Positions 1 through 10,166 are shown, counted from the first letter of the stretch. The stretch is 64,000 nucleotides of DNA from Pseudoalteromonas xiamenensis (GCF_030994125.1 NZ_CP099918.1:1-64000), one strand, 5' to 3'. A program made the numbers and translations. The notes: generated by a model from the letters alone, not told the origin.

Positions 1-898
1 CACCGGAGTGAAGATTTCAAGTCTGCATTTTTACATTATAAATTGGCAAATGAGGCTCAGTACACTCAATGTCACTTCCAAACCGAAGACATGCTTCCAT
101 TTTTTGGTTCGATAAAATCGGTATGTGGCAGTGATTTTTTTAACCAATCTCTCGATAAAGTTACTGCGACATTTACGCCTGTGTTTATTGTAGGTTTACC
201 ACGTACAGGCTCTACTTTGCTTGAGCAAATGCTGATCCAACACGAAAACATCGACTCTTTAGGTGAAAATACGGCAATAAGTGACAAGGTTGTAAGCTAT
301 TTAGAAAAACGCGTCGAAGCACCTTTTCCAGAATGTCTGCACCGTTTGAGTACCCATGTCCTTGATTACGGACGAGAGATTTATACCAATGAAATTCGTA
401 ACGCGCGAATTGAAGCGCCTTACGTCATTAACAAGCTTCCTTCGAATTTTCAATCTATTGGGGTGATCCGTAAATTATTTCCTGATGCGCGCTTTATTCA
501 TGTCACTCGAGAGTTTAATGCGAATGCATGGTCCGTGTATTCTAATTATTTTGAACACGATGAACCTTATTTTTGCTCTGCAAGGGAATACCAAATTTAT
601 GCTCAAGCAGAAGAAGAACTGATGACACATTTCAAGCAATGTATTGGTCGCCATATTCACACGGTCAGCTATGAAACGCTCTTAGCTGAACCGGAAAAAA
701 CCATTAAAAGTACACTCAACTTTTTTAGATCAGTATTATGACCCTGAATGCATGAACTACTATAAAGGGAAACGATTGGTCCATACATTGAGTAAGTCAC
801 AAGTACGCCAACCCTTAACAAAAGCGCCTATTGAGGCTTGGAAAAAATACCAAAAAGATTTTGAGGGCCTTTTAAACCAGGAATCAGTAAGCCCGTAA
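1..898 (+). pseudogene. Sulfotransferase family protein, 5' cut by window edge, frameshifted
   Basis: The reading frame is open from base 1, so the gene starts outside the window. It contains the PAPS-binding loop GLPRTGSTLLEQ (near base 195), typical of the sulfotransferases that often follow TPR repeats in marine bacteria. The frame stops at 739-741, right after a run of six T (721-726). In the next frame translation continues as LDQYYDPECMNYYKGKR and runs to a TAA at 896-898, with the C-terminal segment containing SQVRQP seen at the end of this family. Reading the run as five T restores one continuous protein. So this is either a true frameshift or a sequence error. Role inferred from the family: sulfate transfer from PAPS to a sugar or other acceptor. 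Confidence 0.75.
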
Positions 899-937
899 AT
901 TCAATTATCTAATTAACTCTACGGGTTGGCAAAGCGA

Positions 938-1853
938 TTACAGAGACCTATTTTTAAGATGGGATTGGAACCAGAATAACGCGTCTTGAAATTGATCGAG
1001 ACGTGCATTCGGGTGCGTAAGCATATTAATGTGGTCATAATTGCATTTATGGCCAAAACGTTTGCCAAAAATCCTAATTTCCTGTGTGCCTAAACCCGAC
1101 TCTTCCATAAATTTTTTAATGTCGATTGGTTGTGCCAATGCTTTGTCCTTAACACCTGCAATATGCAAAATTGGCGGTAGTGCCATCTTGGAAAGCGTCT
1201 TGGCATAATCAAAGTTATCATCTGAATCTACCCAAGGTTTAATTTTCGCCCATTCCATACTTTGGCGATGTGACTTTACTGTTTCTTCATCGCTTCCCCA
1301 CTTTAACTTTCGTGCAGGTAGGTATCCATGTTTCTTAGCTAAAATAGGTGCTAGACCATACCAAATCAGATTTCCCTGTATAAACTTTTGCGGGTGTCGG
1401 TTATAAAGGCTGCGTTTAGAGCCAAAATATACACAGGCATCAACGTGTGAAATCATCTCTGGAAAGCGCGCGAAATAACTGTTCATCAACACACCGCCCC
1501 AAGAATGGGCGACCCAAAAGCGAGGATATTTACCCCTGAGTCCCCCTTTATTCCTTCCAACATAGTCGGAATGTCTTCTAGGATAGCTTCAGTCTGTCCG
1601 TAGCTATGACCTGGGCCAATATTAGGGATACTCTTTCCGCGACCTCGCAGATCGGCAACGTAACAATCATAGCCATGCTCAGCCAGAAATGGCGCCAACC
1701 CTTTGTTGGATTCCGTATATAAAAAATTTTGCCATTTTCGACAGCTCCGTGCATGAAAAACACCGGTTCACCTGTGTTTTCATCATCGTAAATTCGACGT
1801 AAATGCAGTTTTGCACCACCAAATGGAAGCAATATCGATTCTTGTTTGATCAT
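938..1853 (-). pseudogene. Alpha/beta hydrolase with two frameshifts
   Basis: Three overlapping pieces in different frames make up one hydrolase. The N-terminal piece (from ATG at 1853) reads to MHGAVENGKIFY, with the HG oxyanion motif. The middle piece (about 1700 to 1540) carries EHGYDCYVADLRGRGKS. The last piece holds the nucleophile elbow WVAHSWGG and runs to the stop at 938. The joins lie near 1715 (run of A on the + strand, one base short) and near 1530 (AAA run on the minus strand, one base short). With both corrected, a lipase/esterase-like protein of about 305 residues results, with Ser in AHSWGG and a late GHKCNYDH histidine. An upstream GTG at 1919 is a possible alternative start. 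Substrate unknown. Confidence 0.75.
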
Positions 1854-1975
1854 CCTGATGTCTTTTATTTTTGTAAAATCAAACTCATCGTACCAGCTAA
1901 GACTATCGACAGCAATCACGGCAACCCAGCTCGCCGTTTATGAAATACTTAGGCTTGTTTCCTCCTATCCAAATT

Positions 1976-2818
1976 TCAAAAAGACGTAATACCAAAGATT
2001 CTTCTAACATCAAGTTTAGGAATGTTACCTGTGTACATACGTGCAGTTTCAAAACAGGGCTTCATCGCATAATTATCCACTAATGCTAACGCCTGTTCGT
2101 TAATTGCAGGAACATCGAGATATATAGTATCACCTTCCCGTAAACGAGACTGAACTGCGTCAAAAAGTGCTTGCGCGTACTCTATTTTATCGGCGAATAG
2201 TGGCCCGACCTTAACACCCTTTTCGCAATATCGAGCAACGGCATACCCTTTCAGTTTACCTTCGATGAGGTATCCAAACGCAATATGCTCAGGATGTTCA
2301 ATCCAGTTTTTCAAAAATTCTTTACGTTCAACTGGGAAAAAGGCAGTTTCAAACTGTGCCACTTTATCGAATGCAACGTCGATAAGGTCACAAACCTCTC
2401 CCGAAATTGATTTCGGTGCGACGACAGAACCTTCAAAACGAATATTTTGATAGGCGAATTTAAATCCCGATTTTTTGTAATTATCTTGCTGTGCCACAAC
2501 ACCGTCTAATCCAACATTGATCCCTGAAAGATAGTTCATACCTGCTTGCCAAAGTTTATAACCAAAACCTTTTCCACGATATTCAGGTTTTACAATGTAA
2601 AACCCCAAAAAACCAAACTCATTGCCATAGTTAACCACCGAAATACTAGCAATAGGCTCGTCGCCTAAATACCCCATCAGGAACCCATTTGGATCGGCTC
2701 TATAGTAACATTCAGCATCAAATTTGCCCGGATTCCAGCCTTCAAGTTCGGCCCAGTTTGATGCCAGTTTAAGATCATCTAATGACATGGTTTTGATTGT
2801 ATATTCCTGACTATTCAT
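1976..2818 (-). CDS. Two-domain GNAT acetyltransferase
   Basis: This is a 280-residue protein. The first GNAT domain (about residues 10-130) has the acetyl-CoA loop motif PEYRGKGFGYKLW. The second half (about 135-280) resembles the C-terminal acetyltransferase-like domain found in YitH-type proteins. ATG at 2818 is chosen because AGGA lies about 7 bases upstream; a longer frame to 2842 has no better signal. It follows the broken hydrolase on the same strand after a gap of about 120 bases. The substrate cannot be told from sequence; the family acetylates amines of small molecules or proteins. Confidence 0.85.
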   Translation of the reverse strand: MNSQEYTIKTMSLDDLKLASNWAELEGWNPGKFDAECYYRADPNGFLMGYLGDEPIASISVVNYGNEFGFLGFYIVKPEYRGKGFGYKLWQAGMNYLSGINVGLDGVVAQQDNYKKSGFKFAYQNIRFEGSVVAPKSISGEVCDLIDVAFDKVAQFETAFFPVERKEFLKNWIEHPEHIAFGYLIEGKLKGYAVARYCEKGVKVGPLFADKIEYAQALFDAVQSRLREGDTIYLDVPAINEQALALVDNYAMKPCFETARMYTGNIPKLDVRRIFGITSF

Positions 2819-2977
2819 GTTGATTCCTATGTTATTTATCAATCAAAGTACTTGTACTATGCGTTGCCCACCGAATAGAGCTTAACATCCTCATTTACTT
2901 TGAGTTTCCAAAGATAGAAAGCACAGCATGATGGAATAGATTATGTTTGTTAGCTAGGTTTAAAGTATACTTAGCTT

Positions 2978-3856
2978 TTGCCTATAACACGAAGAACTGT
3001 GCATACTCGAAATATTCATCGCCAAGGCTACGATTTTAAGCAACTCGTTTCCGTATACCCTGCATTGTCCAATCATATCGTAATTACTCAAAGAGGACAG
3101 CAAAGCATTGATTTCTCAAATCAAACAGCAGTTATTACGCTTAACCAAGCCTTACTTAAGTTGCATTATGGGATAGATTTTTGGACTGTGCCAAACCCAT
3201 TTTTGTGTCCTCCCATCCCAGGACGTGTAGACTACATTCATCATTTAGCCGAATTTCTAGAAATACAACCTGATTTTCATTCTCACGATAAGGTCAAAGG
3301 GCTGGATATTGGGACTGGTGCTTCCGCTATTTATCCTATTTTGGGACTAAAATGCTATAGCTGGCAATTTGTCGGTTCTGACATTAATAAAGACGCACTA
3401 AAGTTAGCGAAACAATGGTCTGAGTTTAATAACCTTGGCCTGAAATTCCGACATCAACCAAATGGCGAAATGATGTTCGATAATATTATTAAACCTGGTG
3501 AGCAGTTTACATTTACTATGTGCAACCCGCCGTTTCACGCTTCAGCACAAGAAGCACAAGCGGGCACAGAACGAAAGTGGCGTAACTTAAAAGGAAAGAC
3601 TCAATCGAATCTCAATTTTGGTGGTCATGCACCGGAATTGTGGTGCGAAGGGGGTGAACTGACGTTTATTAAAAACATGATCAGTGAAAGCCAGCAATAT
3701 TCGGAACAGGTAAATTGGTTTACGAGTCTCGTGTCAAAATCCGATCATTTAAACTCTCTTGAAAAACACGCAAAAGATTTGGGCGTCACCAATTGGAAAG
3801 TTGTCGATATGGAACAAGGGAGTAAACAAAGTCGATTTGTCGCTTGGAATTGGTAG
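2978..3856 (+). CDS. rlmF: 23S rRNA (adenine1618-N6)-methyltransferase RlmF
   Basis: The product methylates A1618 of 23S rRNA using SAM. It has the family start motif HRQGYDF, then SIDFSNQTAVITLNQALL, the SAM-binding LDIGTGASAIYP, and the N6-adenine methylase motif NPPF (in CNPPFHAS). It is 292 residues, somewhat shorter than the roughly 308 usual for the enzyme. The frame opens with TTG at 2978; GTG at 2999 is an alternative and neither has a strong ribosome site. The 3' end is odd: from about 3532 to 3854 the DNA is repeated at 5212-5534, and here a stop comes right after AWNW whereas the other copy continues 16 residues. I infer that the C-terminus here was replaced when the repeat formed. 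Confidence 0.9.
   Translation: MPITRRTVHTRNIHRQGYDFKQLVSVYPALSNHIVITQRGQQSIDFSNQTAVITLNQALLKLHYGIDFWTVPNPFLCPPIPGRVDYIHHLAEFLEIQPDFHSHDKVKGLDIGTGASAIYPILGLKCYSWQFVGSDINKDALKLAKQWSEFNNLGLKFRHQPNGEMMFDNIIKPGEQFTFTMCNPPFHASAQEAQAGTERKWRNLKGKTQSNLNFGGHAPELWCEGGELTFIKNMISESQQYSEQVNWFTSLVSKSDHLNSLEKHAKDLGVTNWKVVDMEQGSKQSRFVAWNW
3532..3854 (+). repeat. Direct repeat, copy 1 (rlmF 3' end)
   Basis: Bases 3541-3854 match 5221-5534 with a constant offset of 1680 and one visible difference (C at 3746, A at 5426). Similarity fades over the ten bases to the left and stops abruptly to the right after TTGGT. This copy is the in-frame end of the full rlmF gene. Confidence 0.95.
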
Positions 3857-3880
3857 CAATATTTTATATTAAGTATCCTA

Positions 3881-3908
3881 GGTATAGGAAGCATTCACTT
3901 CCTATACC
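3881..3908. terminator. Hairpin between rlmF and the DUF4234 gene
   Basis: An 11-bp perfect inverted repeat (GGTATAGGAAG / CTTCCTATACC) has a 6-base loop. It sits between two convergent genes, followed by AT-rich sequence but no clean T run, so a bidirectional terminator is plausible. Confidence 0.55.
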
Positions 3909-3920
3909 ATTATTATATAT

Positions 3921-4391
3921 TTAACTTTGGACTGATTCTGTCTGACTTGAAGAAACAACATTTTGTTTACTTTGAATCTCAGCCAAATCGTTAATACAAT
4001 AGTTAATATAATAAACATTAAACAGGAACGTATAAAACCCATTCATACGAAGGTCTATTTTATACTCGTTTGTTGCATATTCCTGTAATGCCGTTTTAGC
4101 CCTAAATGCCCACAAGATATAAAGCACTGCGCTCGAAATTGAGAGTAATCCCGCCACAGCATCTACAGCAGCAACACCAGAACCTTGAAAAGTACCACCA
4201 AGCCCAACACATACAGCAATATAAATTGGATAGTTATCGTCTACGAGTTCTTTTTTTGTAATAGACGCTATTATTTTCGAATTTTTGAATAGCCAAAGAA
4301 TTAAGTAAATTCCTGCTGTAGCAATTGACAACAAAACAAAATTGGTAGTTTTTGTATTTACTTGTTCTTTAAGCTCGGTAATAGATGACAT
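3921..4391 (-). CDS. DUF4234-type small membrane protein
   Basis: This is a 156-residue protein with four hydrophobic stretches (near residues 18-36, 52-70, 78-96 and 118-134). The pattern TTNFVLLSIATAGIYLILWL near the start is typical of DUF4234 membrane proteins. The function of the family is not known. AGGAAG lies 4 bases before the ATG at 4391. It is the only gene between the two copies of the rlmF 3' repeat, so it may have arrived together with the repeat. Its base composition is more AT-rich than rlmF. Confidence 0.75.
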   Translation of the reverse strand: MSSITELKEQVNTKTTNFVLLSIATAGIYLILWLFKNSKIIASITKKELVDDNYPIYIAVCVGLGGTFQGSGVAAVDAVAGLLSISSAVLYILWAFRAKTALQEYATNEYKIDLRMNGFYTFLFNVYYINYCINDLAEIQSKQNVVSSSQTESVQS

Positions 4392-5185
4392 GTTTCTTCC
4401 TTATCCAATAGGTATAATTTCCATCATTGCAAGCAAAAAAGACTTGCATTATCCATGCTCGGAAGATTGACCCTTGACCGATAAAATAAGCTTTTAAAGG
4501 AAAGGTTTAGAAATGAATTACAGCCATCAATTGTCAAGTTAGATCCTTTTTATAAACTTTAACAACGAACTAATCCATGTCCATCAATCAAACGACCGGT
4601 TACAAATGTAAAATATTTCCTAGGGCGTTTTCAAGTTATTATTTGAAATTTTATATGATATTAATATTACATCACAACTTTAGAGCTCATTCCGCAAGTG
4701 GCGAAATACAATAGTGAAACTTTAAAACCAAAATTCGTGCAATATATTAAATATTTTCCATTCAAGAAACCACACCTTAAATAAAGCTGCTAGTTTACTT
4801 TTAAATTAGTAACCTCCTTCCATAAATGAGTAACTACTACCTATTGCCATCTAAAAGATCGAACTCCTCATTGCTGATTAACAATCGTTTAATTTACATG
4901 ATGATCAACTCCATTACTGTGATGAGCTAGGGTGTTTTGTTGCGCTATGCCATATTAGGCATCATAACGTTGACTAAGGGTCGTTACGTTCGGATTTGAA
5001 AATGTTCCGTGCTGGATTTGAAGCTTTCAAATTCGGAGACCCTAACTAAAAGCGCTCTATAGTGCTTCAAAACCAAGAAACGTTCCCTAGTGACTAAGCA
5101 CACCGTTCATCGTCGATTTTCTTATAAATTGAAACTTTTTTCAACTTTCTTTCACGAGAATCCAAGTTCTTAGATTTAATACACT
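4392..5185. other. Noncoding stretch inside the rlmF repeat pair
   Basis: No convincing gene is seen in these 794 bases. There is a small hairpin ATGCC-atatta-GGCAT (4950-4965) and a larger imperfect fold at about 4977-5043, in which AGGGTC pairs with GACCCT and an inner TTTGAA/TTCAAA arm is present. I tested it as an integron attC site but core motifs do not fit. The DNA is AT-rich and may be decayed remains. Confidence 0.5.
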
Positions 5186-5584
5186 ATGAATAATTTACCC
5201 CTTCCTTTCCCTTTTCACACTTCAGCACAAGAAGCACAAGCGGGCACAGAACGAAAGTGGCGTAACTTAAAAGGAAAGACTCAATCGAATCTCAATTTTG
5301 GTGGTCATGCACCGGAATTGTGGTGCGAAGGGGGTGAACTGACGTTTATTAAAAACATGATCAGTGAAAGCCAGCAATATTCGGAACAGGTAAATTGGTT
5401 TACGAGTCTCGTGTCAAAATCCGATAATTTAAACTCTCTTGAAAAACACGCAAAAGATTTGGGCGTCACCAATTGGAAAGTTGTCGATATGGAACAAGGG
5501 AGTAAACAAAGTCGATTTGTCGCTTGGAATTGGTCAGCGCAGCCTCATCAAAAGGACGAAGTCCATTTTATCAGTTCGAATTGA
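5186..5584 (+). pseudogene. Detached 3' fragment of rlmF
   Basis: A frame of 132 residues starts MNNLPLPFPF and then, from HTSAQEAQAG on, repeats the last third of RlmF. It lacks the SAM-binding region and the NPPF motif, so it cannot be an active methyltransferase. It runs past the point where the full gene stops and adds SAQPHQKDEVHFISSN, which would bring RlmF to about the usual family length. A hairpin follows at 5620-5641. I therefore infer that this is the original 3' end of rlmF, stranded by the insertion of 3855-5211. Confidence 0.8.
5212..5534 (+). repeat. Direct repeat, copy 2 (stranded rlmF 3' end)
   Basis: It is the partner of 3532-3854, at a fixed offset of 1680 bases, nearly identical. 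Sequence beyond 5534 is unrelated to that after 3854. Confidence 0.95.
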
Positions 5585-5619
5585 TTTGATGTTCCAACTG
5601 CCTGTTAAGATGGATAAGA

Positions 5620-5641
5620 CTGGCTCTTCACAAAGAGCCAG
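5620..5641. terminator. Hairpin after the rlmF fragment
   Basis: A perfect 9-bp stem (CTGGCTCTT / AAGAGCCAG) with a 4-base loop lies 35 bases after the fragment's stop. There is no long T run. It would suit the old terminator of rlmF. Confidence 0.45.
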
Positions 5642-5730
5642 CACCTTTACAAAGCTAAACACCATAATTGATCAAAAAATCGTGCCACACAACAAACAAA
5701 AGGCTTAAGGCACATATTTAACAAGTATGA

Positions 5731-6253
5731 TTAGTTTTTATTAGTCGCTTGTGTATTTGCTTTTTCTGCTCGCTTTACTTCAAGTTTCTCATTAAATTCC
5801 TGACTCAACTCCTGAATTTTTGGTAAGAAACTTTGAACCATCTTCATAGAAACTTGCATTGTATCCGACATTACCTGAGGCATTTTCGTTAGCATGGAAC
5901 GTCCAGACTCAGACTCATAAAATGCTAACATATCCGAAATTTCCTTTTCAGTGTAATGCTTTAAATAAACATCAATAATGTCTGCTCGCATTTTATCCAT
6001 ACTCATTTCCGTACGCATTACATCAAAAAGTTGCTTCGTGTGTTCATCAAATAACGCTTGTTCTTCTGGCGTTTTACCTAGTTTGGGGTGAATTTTTCAC
6101 TATAGATTGCTGCATCTGGTTATACATTGATTCCATCATTGAATCCATTTGCATTGAAGTGAGTAGCGATTCTACTGCTTCGCGTCGCGCATCTTGCGCT
6201 TGTACGTAAAATGAAAATAGCAAACTAAAGCCTAAAACGAGCAGTTTTTTCAT
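5731..6253 (-). pseudogene. DUF2059 exported protein, one frameshift
   Basis: The start at 6253 gives a clear signal peptide (MKKLLVLGFSLLFSFYVQAQ), then a helical region with SMMESMYNQMQQSI. That frame ends at a stop near 6077, after a run of four C (minus strand, near 6090). Dropping one C joins it to the second frame (NSPKLGKTPEEQ...), which holds the DUF2059 core with HYTEKEISDMLAFYESESG and ends at 5731. The corrected protein is about 173 residues. The family is periplasmic and of unknown function. Confidence 0.75.
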
Positions 6254-6400
6254 ACTAAATCTCCATGTTTTGATGAAATAATTTATCTTTTTGCTAACTA
6301 CATCAATAAGATGCTAATAACGCTTCAAATTACCACAAACCTCAATTAGGAACAATAAAATCAACTCTACCTATTGGATATCGTTACTTCGAGAATCAAC

Positions 6401-7281
6401 TCAACTAAAGCTACGTTTAAACTCATCTTTGTATCGCCTTGATAAAGGTAAATGAGTTCCGGCCTTTAGTTTAATCTCTCCATCTCCACTTGCCTGATAT
6501 TGAATGCTTTCAATAGCATGATGATTTACGCTATAGCTACGGTGAATGCGGCTAAAACCTGCAGCTTTAAGCCTCTGTGACACATTAGATAAAGTGCCTC
6601 GAAGCGGATATACACGGCCATTACTGTGTAGGTTGACGTAGTTACCTGATGATTCGAGCCATTCAATTTCGGCAACTTTAACCAAAAACTCTTTATCCAG
6701 TTTTCTAACCAAGAAATGTTCCGGATAAGGCACTACTGAATTACCATCTGGAGCTTGTTCACTAGTGATAGGAACTGCTTCTCCTTTCACCCTAGAAAAA
6801 CCAAATCGCACAAGATGATATACAACATACAAAGAAACATAGCCCCATGCATCTTTGCGGTATTCGTACCATCCTTCTCTCATCCAATCACCAAAATCAT
6901 ATAGTCCACCTGCCACTAAATAGACTAAATGGCGAATTAAAACCATTAAAGCAATATGGCCTAAACTGAACACAATCGTTCCTACTAAATGAACTAAAAT
7001 CTGTTTGCGAATATAACTAAAACGAGGTGGAAATGTTCGAAAAAACCAAAACAACAACGGCATTAAGCAAAATGTGCTCAACGCACTGGAGTATTCCCAA
7101 ACAATCGGCTCCCACAACGAAATACTCGGATTGCCATGTCGAGTAAACACTCCATCCATTGCGTTGACGCATTGATGGAATTATTGATGAAAAGGTAGAT
7201 TGCCAAGCATATATAACCATAAAAACGTTGATGTTGGTCTAGACGTTCAAACCAAGTATTTTTTTTATCCCCAATATCCAC
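6401..7281 (-). pseudogene. Membrane-anchored LytTR transcription regulator, frameshifted
   Basis: The start is probably GTG at 7281 (GGGA 6 bases upstream), giving MDIGDKKNTWFERLDQHQR and a first membrane segment. The frame breaks near 7155, within a short ATGG repeat, and continues in the next frame from MDGVFTRHG to the stop at 6401. Either one base or one 4-base ATGG unit is missing. The rest shows two or three more membrane segments, then a C-terminal LytTR DNA-binding domain (about 100 residues) with the motif EWLESSGNYVNLH and IHRSYSVN. Such proteins regulate neighbouring genes without a receiver domain. The divergent acyltransferase at 7375 is the likely target. It could be active only if the frameshift is an artefact. 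Confidence 0.75.
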
Positions 7282-7330
7282 CGCTAATCCCTAAAACAAG
7301 TCAGAACAAACACTTATGCGTATTTTTTTG

Positions 7331-7343
7331 GACGTGTCACGTC
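7331..7343. promoter_or_regulatory. Palindrome between LytTR gene and acyltransferase
   Basis: GACGTG-t-CACGTC is a perfect inverted repeat, 32 bases before the acyltransferase start and 50 bases from the LytTR gene start. It may be an operator for the divergent pair; known LytTR sites are usually direct repeats, so the binding protein is uncertain. Confidence 0.3.
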
Positions 7344-7374
7344 ACACTTGAGAAAAATATAACTGGAGCTGGCT

Positions 7375-8578
7375 ATGGAAAACAACCTTAATCTTCGTCG
7401 TTATGATATTGATTGGATACGTACAATCGCTTTTAGGCGTCCTAATTCTATATCACATCGGCATGTACTACGTTGCTGATTGGGGATGGCATATTAAAAG
7501 TGACACGACTTACGTCTGGCTACAAGATGTTATGGTGTTAACAAATCCTTGGCGAATGTCGTTGCTGTTTTTTATTAGCGCTGTTGCCTTGTCGCTCGTT
7601 TTAAAACGTTATCATGCTCAAGACTTGCTCCTGATTCGAAGTAAACGCTTATTAATTCCGCTCATTTTCGGTATGTTTACCATTGTCGCCCCCCAGGTTT
7701 ACGTCGAAGCACTTAGCCAACAGCTCATAGAGCCAGGCTTTCTCTCTTTTTGGAGTCAATACATCAATCCTAAAACAACATTGCTGACTAAACATCACTC
7801 CCCTATAGGGCTTCTTACGTGGAATCATCTCTGGTTTTTACCTTATTTATGGCTTTATAGCGCCATTGTTATTGTGCTTCACCCGATACTATTGGACATA
7901 GCAAATGCAAAGTGGTTTTCGAATATTTCAGCGAGATCGTTTGTTATTCTCACAATGACATCGATTGTCTTAAGTTGGTACTTTCTAAGGGAGTCGTATC
8001 CTCCATCAAACGCGTTGGTAGGTGACTGGTACAATCATGCTAAATATTTTGGTGCCTTTATTCTTGGGTACTTTTTTCCTCGACACATTATTTGGTGGTC
8101 AAAACTCATTGAAAAACGACGTCTATTTTTAATGCTGGCCGTAACTAGTTACATGTTTATTTTATTGGATAGACATGGGATGTTTGCCTCTCTTGCTGAG
8201 ATGTATAAAACCAATGATGTGGTAAAGATCTTATATGGCTACCTATTTTCGATGAACCATTGGGGATTTATGTTTGCCGTGGTGGGATATGCTGGATATT
8301 GGCTAAATCGACCCAGTCCTGTGTTACGTTATTTGAATGAAGCTATCTTGCCATATTACATTCTCCATCAAACGCTCATCGTCGTGTTCGCTTGGTGGCT
8401 TAAGCCATATTTATTCCATCCTATCATCGAGTTTCCGCTTTTACTTGTGTCCACTCTGGCTGGTTGTGCAATAGGATTTGAAATCGTGAAACGCGTGCAA
8501 ATATTTCGATGGTTGTTTGGATTAAAACGCTCAGGGGAATCGGACTCGATAAAATACGCTTTTAGTAACTCAAAGTAA
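7375..8578 (+). pseudogene. Acyltransferase family 3 membrane protein, frameshifted near the start
   Basis: The best start is ATG at 7375, with GGAG 6 bases upstream, giving MENNLNLRRYDIDWIRTIAF. This is the usual opening of acyltransferase_3 proteins (R-x-x-x-D-W-I-R). The frame is lost at a TTTT run near 7434-7437; removing one T joins it to GVLILYHIGMYYVADWGWH and the long frame that ends at 8578. About ten hydrophobic segments follow. The family moves acyl groups onto sugars or glycans at the inner membrane. A truncated product could also start inside the second frame (7403). Confidence 0.75.
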
Positions 8579-8624
8579 TTTGTCGTTTAATCGAGTGCGC
8601 ATTGTCAAAGGCGTGCTGAATTTA

Positions 8625-10034
8625 TCAATGAGGTTTGCCTACTGGAAGCACAATGTGTACTCGAGTATGCAAACCGAGCTGAGACTCTACATACATATCG
8701 CCAAAATGGCTTTTAATAATCGCTATCGCGATGCTGAGCCCAAGACCTGTACCCGAGCCAATCGGTTTAGTGGTAAAGAACGGGTCAAATATGCGATTTA
8801 AAATATCAGGTTCGACTCCCCTGCCGTTGTCTTCAATTAGAATTTCTAAGCTGTCTTTATCTAAAGGTTTAATTGAGATGAGCACTTTACCTTCCGCTTT
8901 GTCTACAACCGCTTCATACGCATTCTTAATTACATTAGTTATTGCTGTACCTATTTGGCAACCAATACATCGGATCAAAAAATCTTCTGGAATTTGAGTT
9001 TCAACAACACAACAATGCGGTTTTATTTCCTGTGACTTTTCCAAAGCAAGCTGAATCATTTTGGATAAATTAACGTCTTCGACAGCTTGTACCTCTTGTG
9101 CCGTAAATACACCTAAATCTTTCACTATCGCCTGAATGCGATTGAGGCCAAGTTTGACATCCCCCATTAAGTCATTCGCGTCGTCGAAGACCCAATCAAG
9201 TTGGTAATTCTTTTTCAAAACCTCGAGCTGCTGAAGATACTGTTCTTCATTTGAAATCGAAGCATTTACTGTGTCTTTCCACATTGATTGCCACTTGCCA
9301 AGATAAGACTCTAAAAATTCAAGGTTAGAAAATAGAAAACCAAGTGGATTATTAATTTCATGTGCAACACCTGCAGCCAATTGACCGAGTGAGGCAAGTT
9401 TTTCAGCCTGAACAAGCGCAAATTGCTGGCGTTCGATTTCAGCCATTGCATCAACAAGTTCATCATTGGACGCTTTTAGCTCGGCGGTGCGTTGTTCTAC
9501 TTTCAACTCCAAACTTTGATTAAGTAGCGCAAGTTCATCAGATAAATGCTTGAGTTTTGAGACATGTTCAAATGCCCTCAATGCAGCCGTAACCGTCGAG
9601 AACAACCGTTCTTTCGTCAGTTCTGTCTTGCATTTGTAATCATTGATATCGTACTGCTGCATAACAACCTGTTCAGGGACATCCCCTGGCTGTCCGGTCC
9701 GCAGCACAATTTGCACAGTATCATTCATCAAGGTATTACGAATTTGCTCTGCACATCGAAGTCCCGCATCGTTTGTTTCCATGATGACGTCGAGAAGAAC
9801 GAGCGCTACGCTTGGTTTGTCTCGAAGGATAGATAAAGCTTCGTCGCCGCTGTAGGCATGGAGTATTGCAAGTTTTTTTCCATGATACATGAAATTATTG
9901 AGGACTAATTTAGATAGAATATGCACCTGCTCATCATCATCGACGATAAGTACTGGCCATGCTCGTTCGTCATGACTCTCATGTTCGTCAGATTCTTTCT
10001 GAAAGAAACTTAAAGGCGCATCTTTGTCTATCAT
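8625..10034 (-). CDS. Receiver-histidine kinase hybrid (REC then kinase)
   Basis: This is a 469-residue soluble protein. The N-terminal receiver domain (about 25-150) has LIVDDDEQVH, the phospho-acceptor Asp in LVLLDVIME, and a Lys-containing DYKCKTELT. A coiled-coil linker follows (165-210), then the kinase H-box GVAHEINNPLGF (His near 227) and an HATPase domain with N-box IKNAYEAV and G-boxes EDNGRG and GSGTGLGLS. There is no membrane segment and no output DNA-binding domain. So it probably receives a phosphoryl signal and passes it to another, unlinked partner. It faces the acyltransferase end to end and is otherwise alone. Confidence 0.9.
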   Translation of the reverse strand: MIDKDAPLSFFQKESDEHESHDERAWPVLIVDDDEQVHILSKLVLNNFMYHGKKLAILHAYSGDEALSILRDKPSVALVLLDVIMETNDAGLRCAEQIRNTLMNDTVQIVLRTGQPGDVPEQVVMQQYDINDYKCKTELTKERLFSTVTAALRAFEHVSKLKHLSDELALLNQSLELKVEQRTAELKASNDELVDAMAEIERQQFALVQAEKLASLGQLAAGVAHEINNPLGFLFSNLEFLESYLGKWQSMWKDTVNASISNEEQYLQQLEVLKKNYQLDWVFDDANDLMGDVKLGLNRIQAIVKDLGVFTAQEVQAVEDVNLSKMIQLALEKSQEIKPHCCVVETQIPEDFLIRCIGCQIGTAITNVIKNAYEAVVDKAEGKVLISIKPLDKDSLEILIEDNGRGVEPDILNRIFDPFFTTKPIGSGTGLGLSIAIAIIKSHFGDMYVESQLGLHTRVHIVLPVGKPH

Positions 10035-10166
10035 TTCGGCCAGATACTCACATTTTTTAGAATGTTTGTCTGTTCTTACGAGAGCAAATAACGATGATTA
10101 ATTCATAGAATCGCATTTGCACACTAAAGTAATCTTGGGCCGAAATGACCAATTTTACAAATTGAG

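Noticed and set aside
4977..5043. Possible integron attC site in the noncoding stretch
   Set aside because: The outer arms pair (AGGGTC/GACCCT) but the consensus R' and R'' core motifs do not fit and no integrase or cassette pattern is near.
7200..7391. Short open frame before the acyltransferase
   Set aside because: It covers the start of the LytTR gene on the other strand and the promoter palindrome; no sign of a real product.
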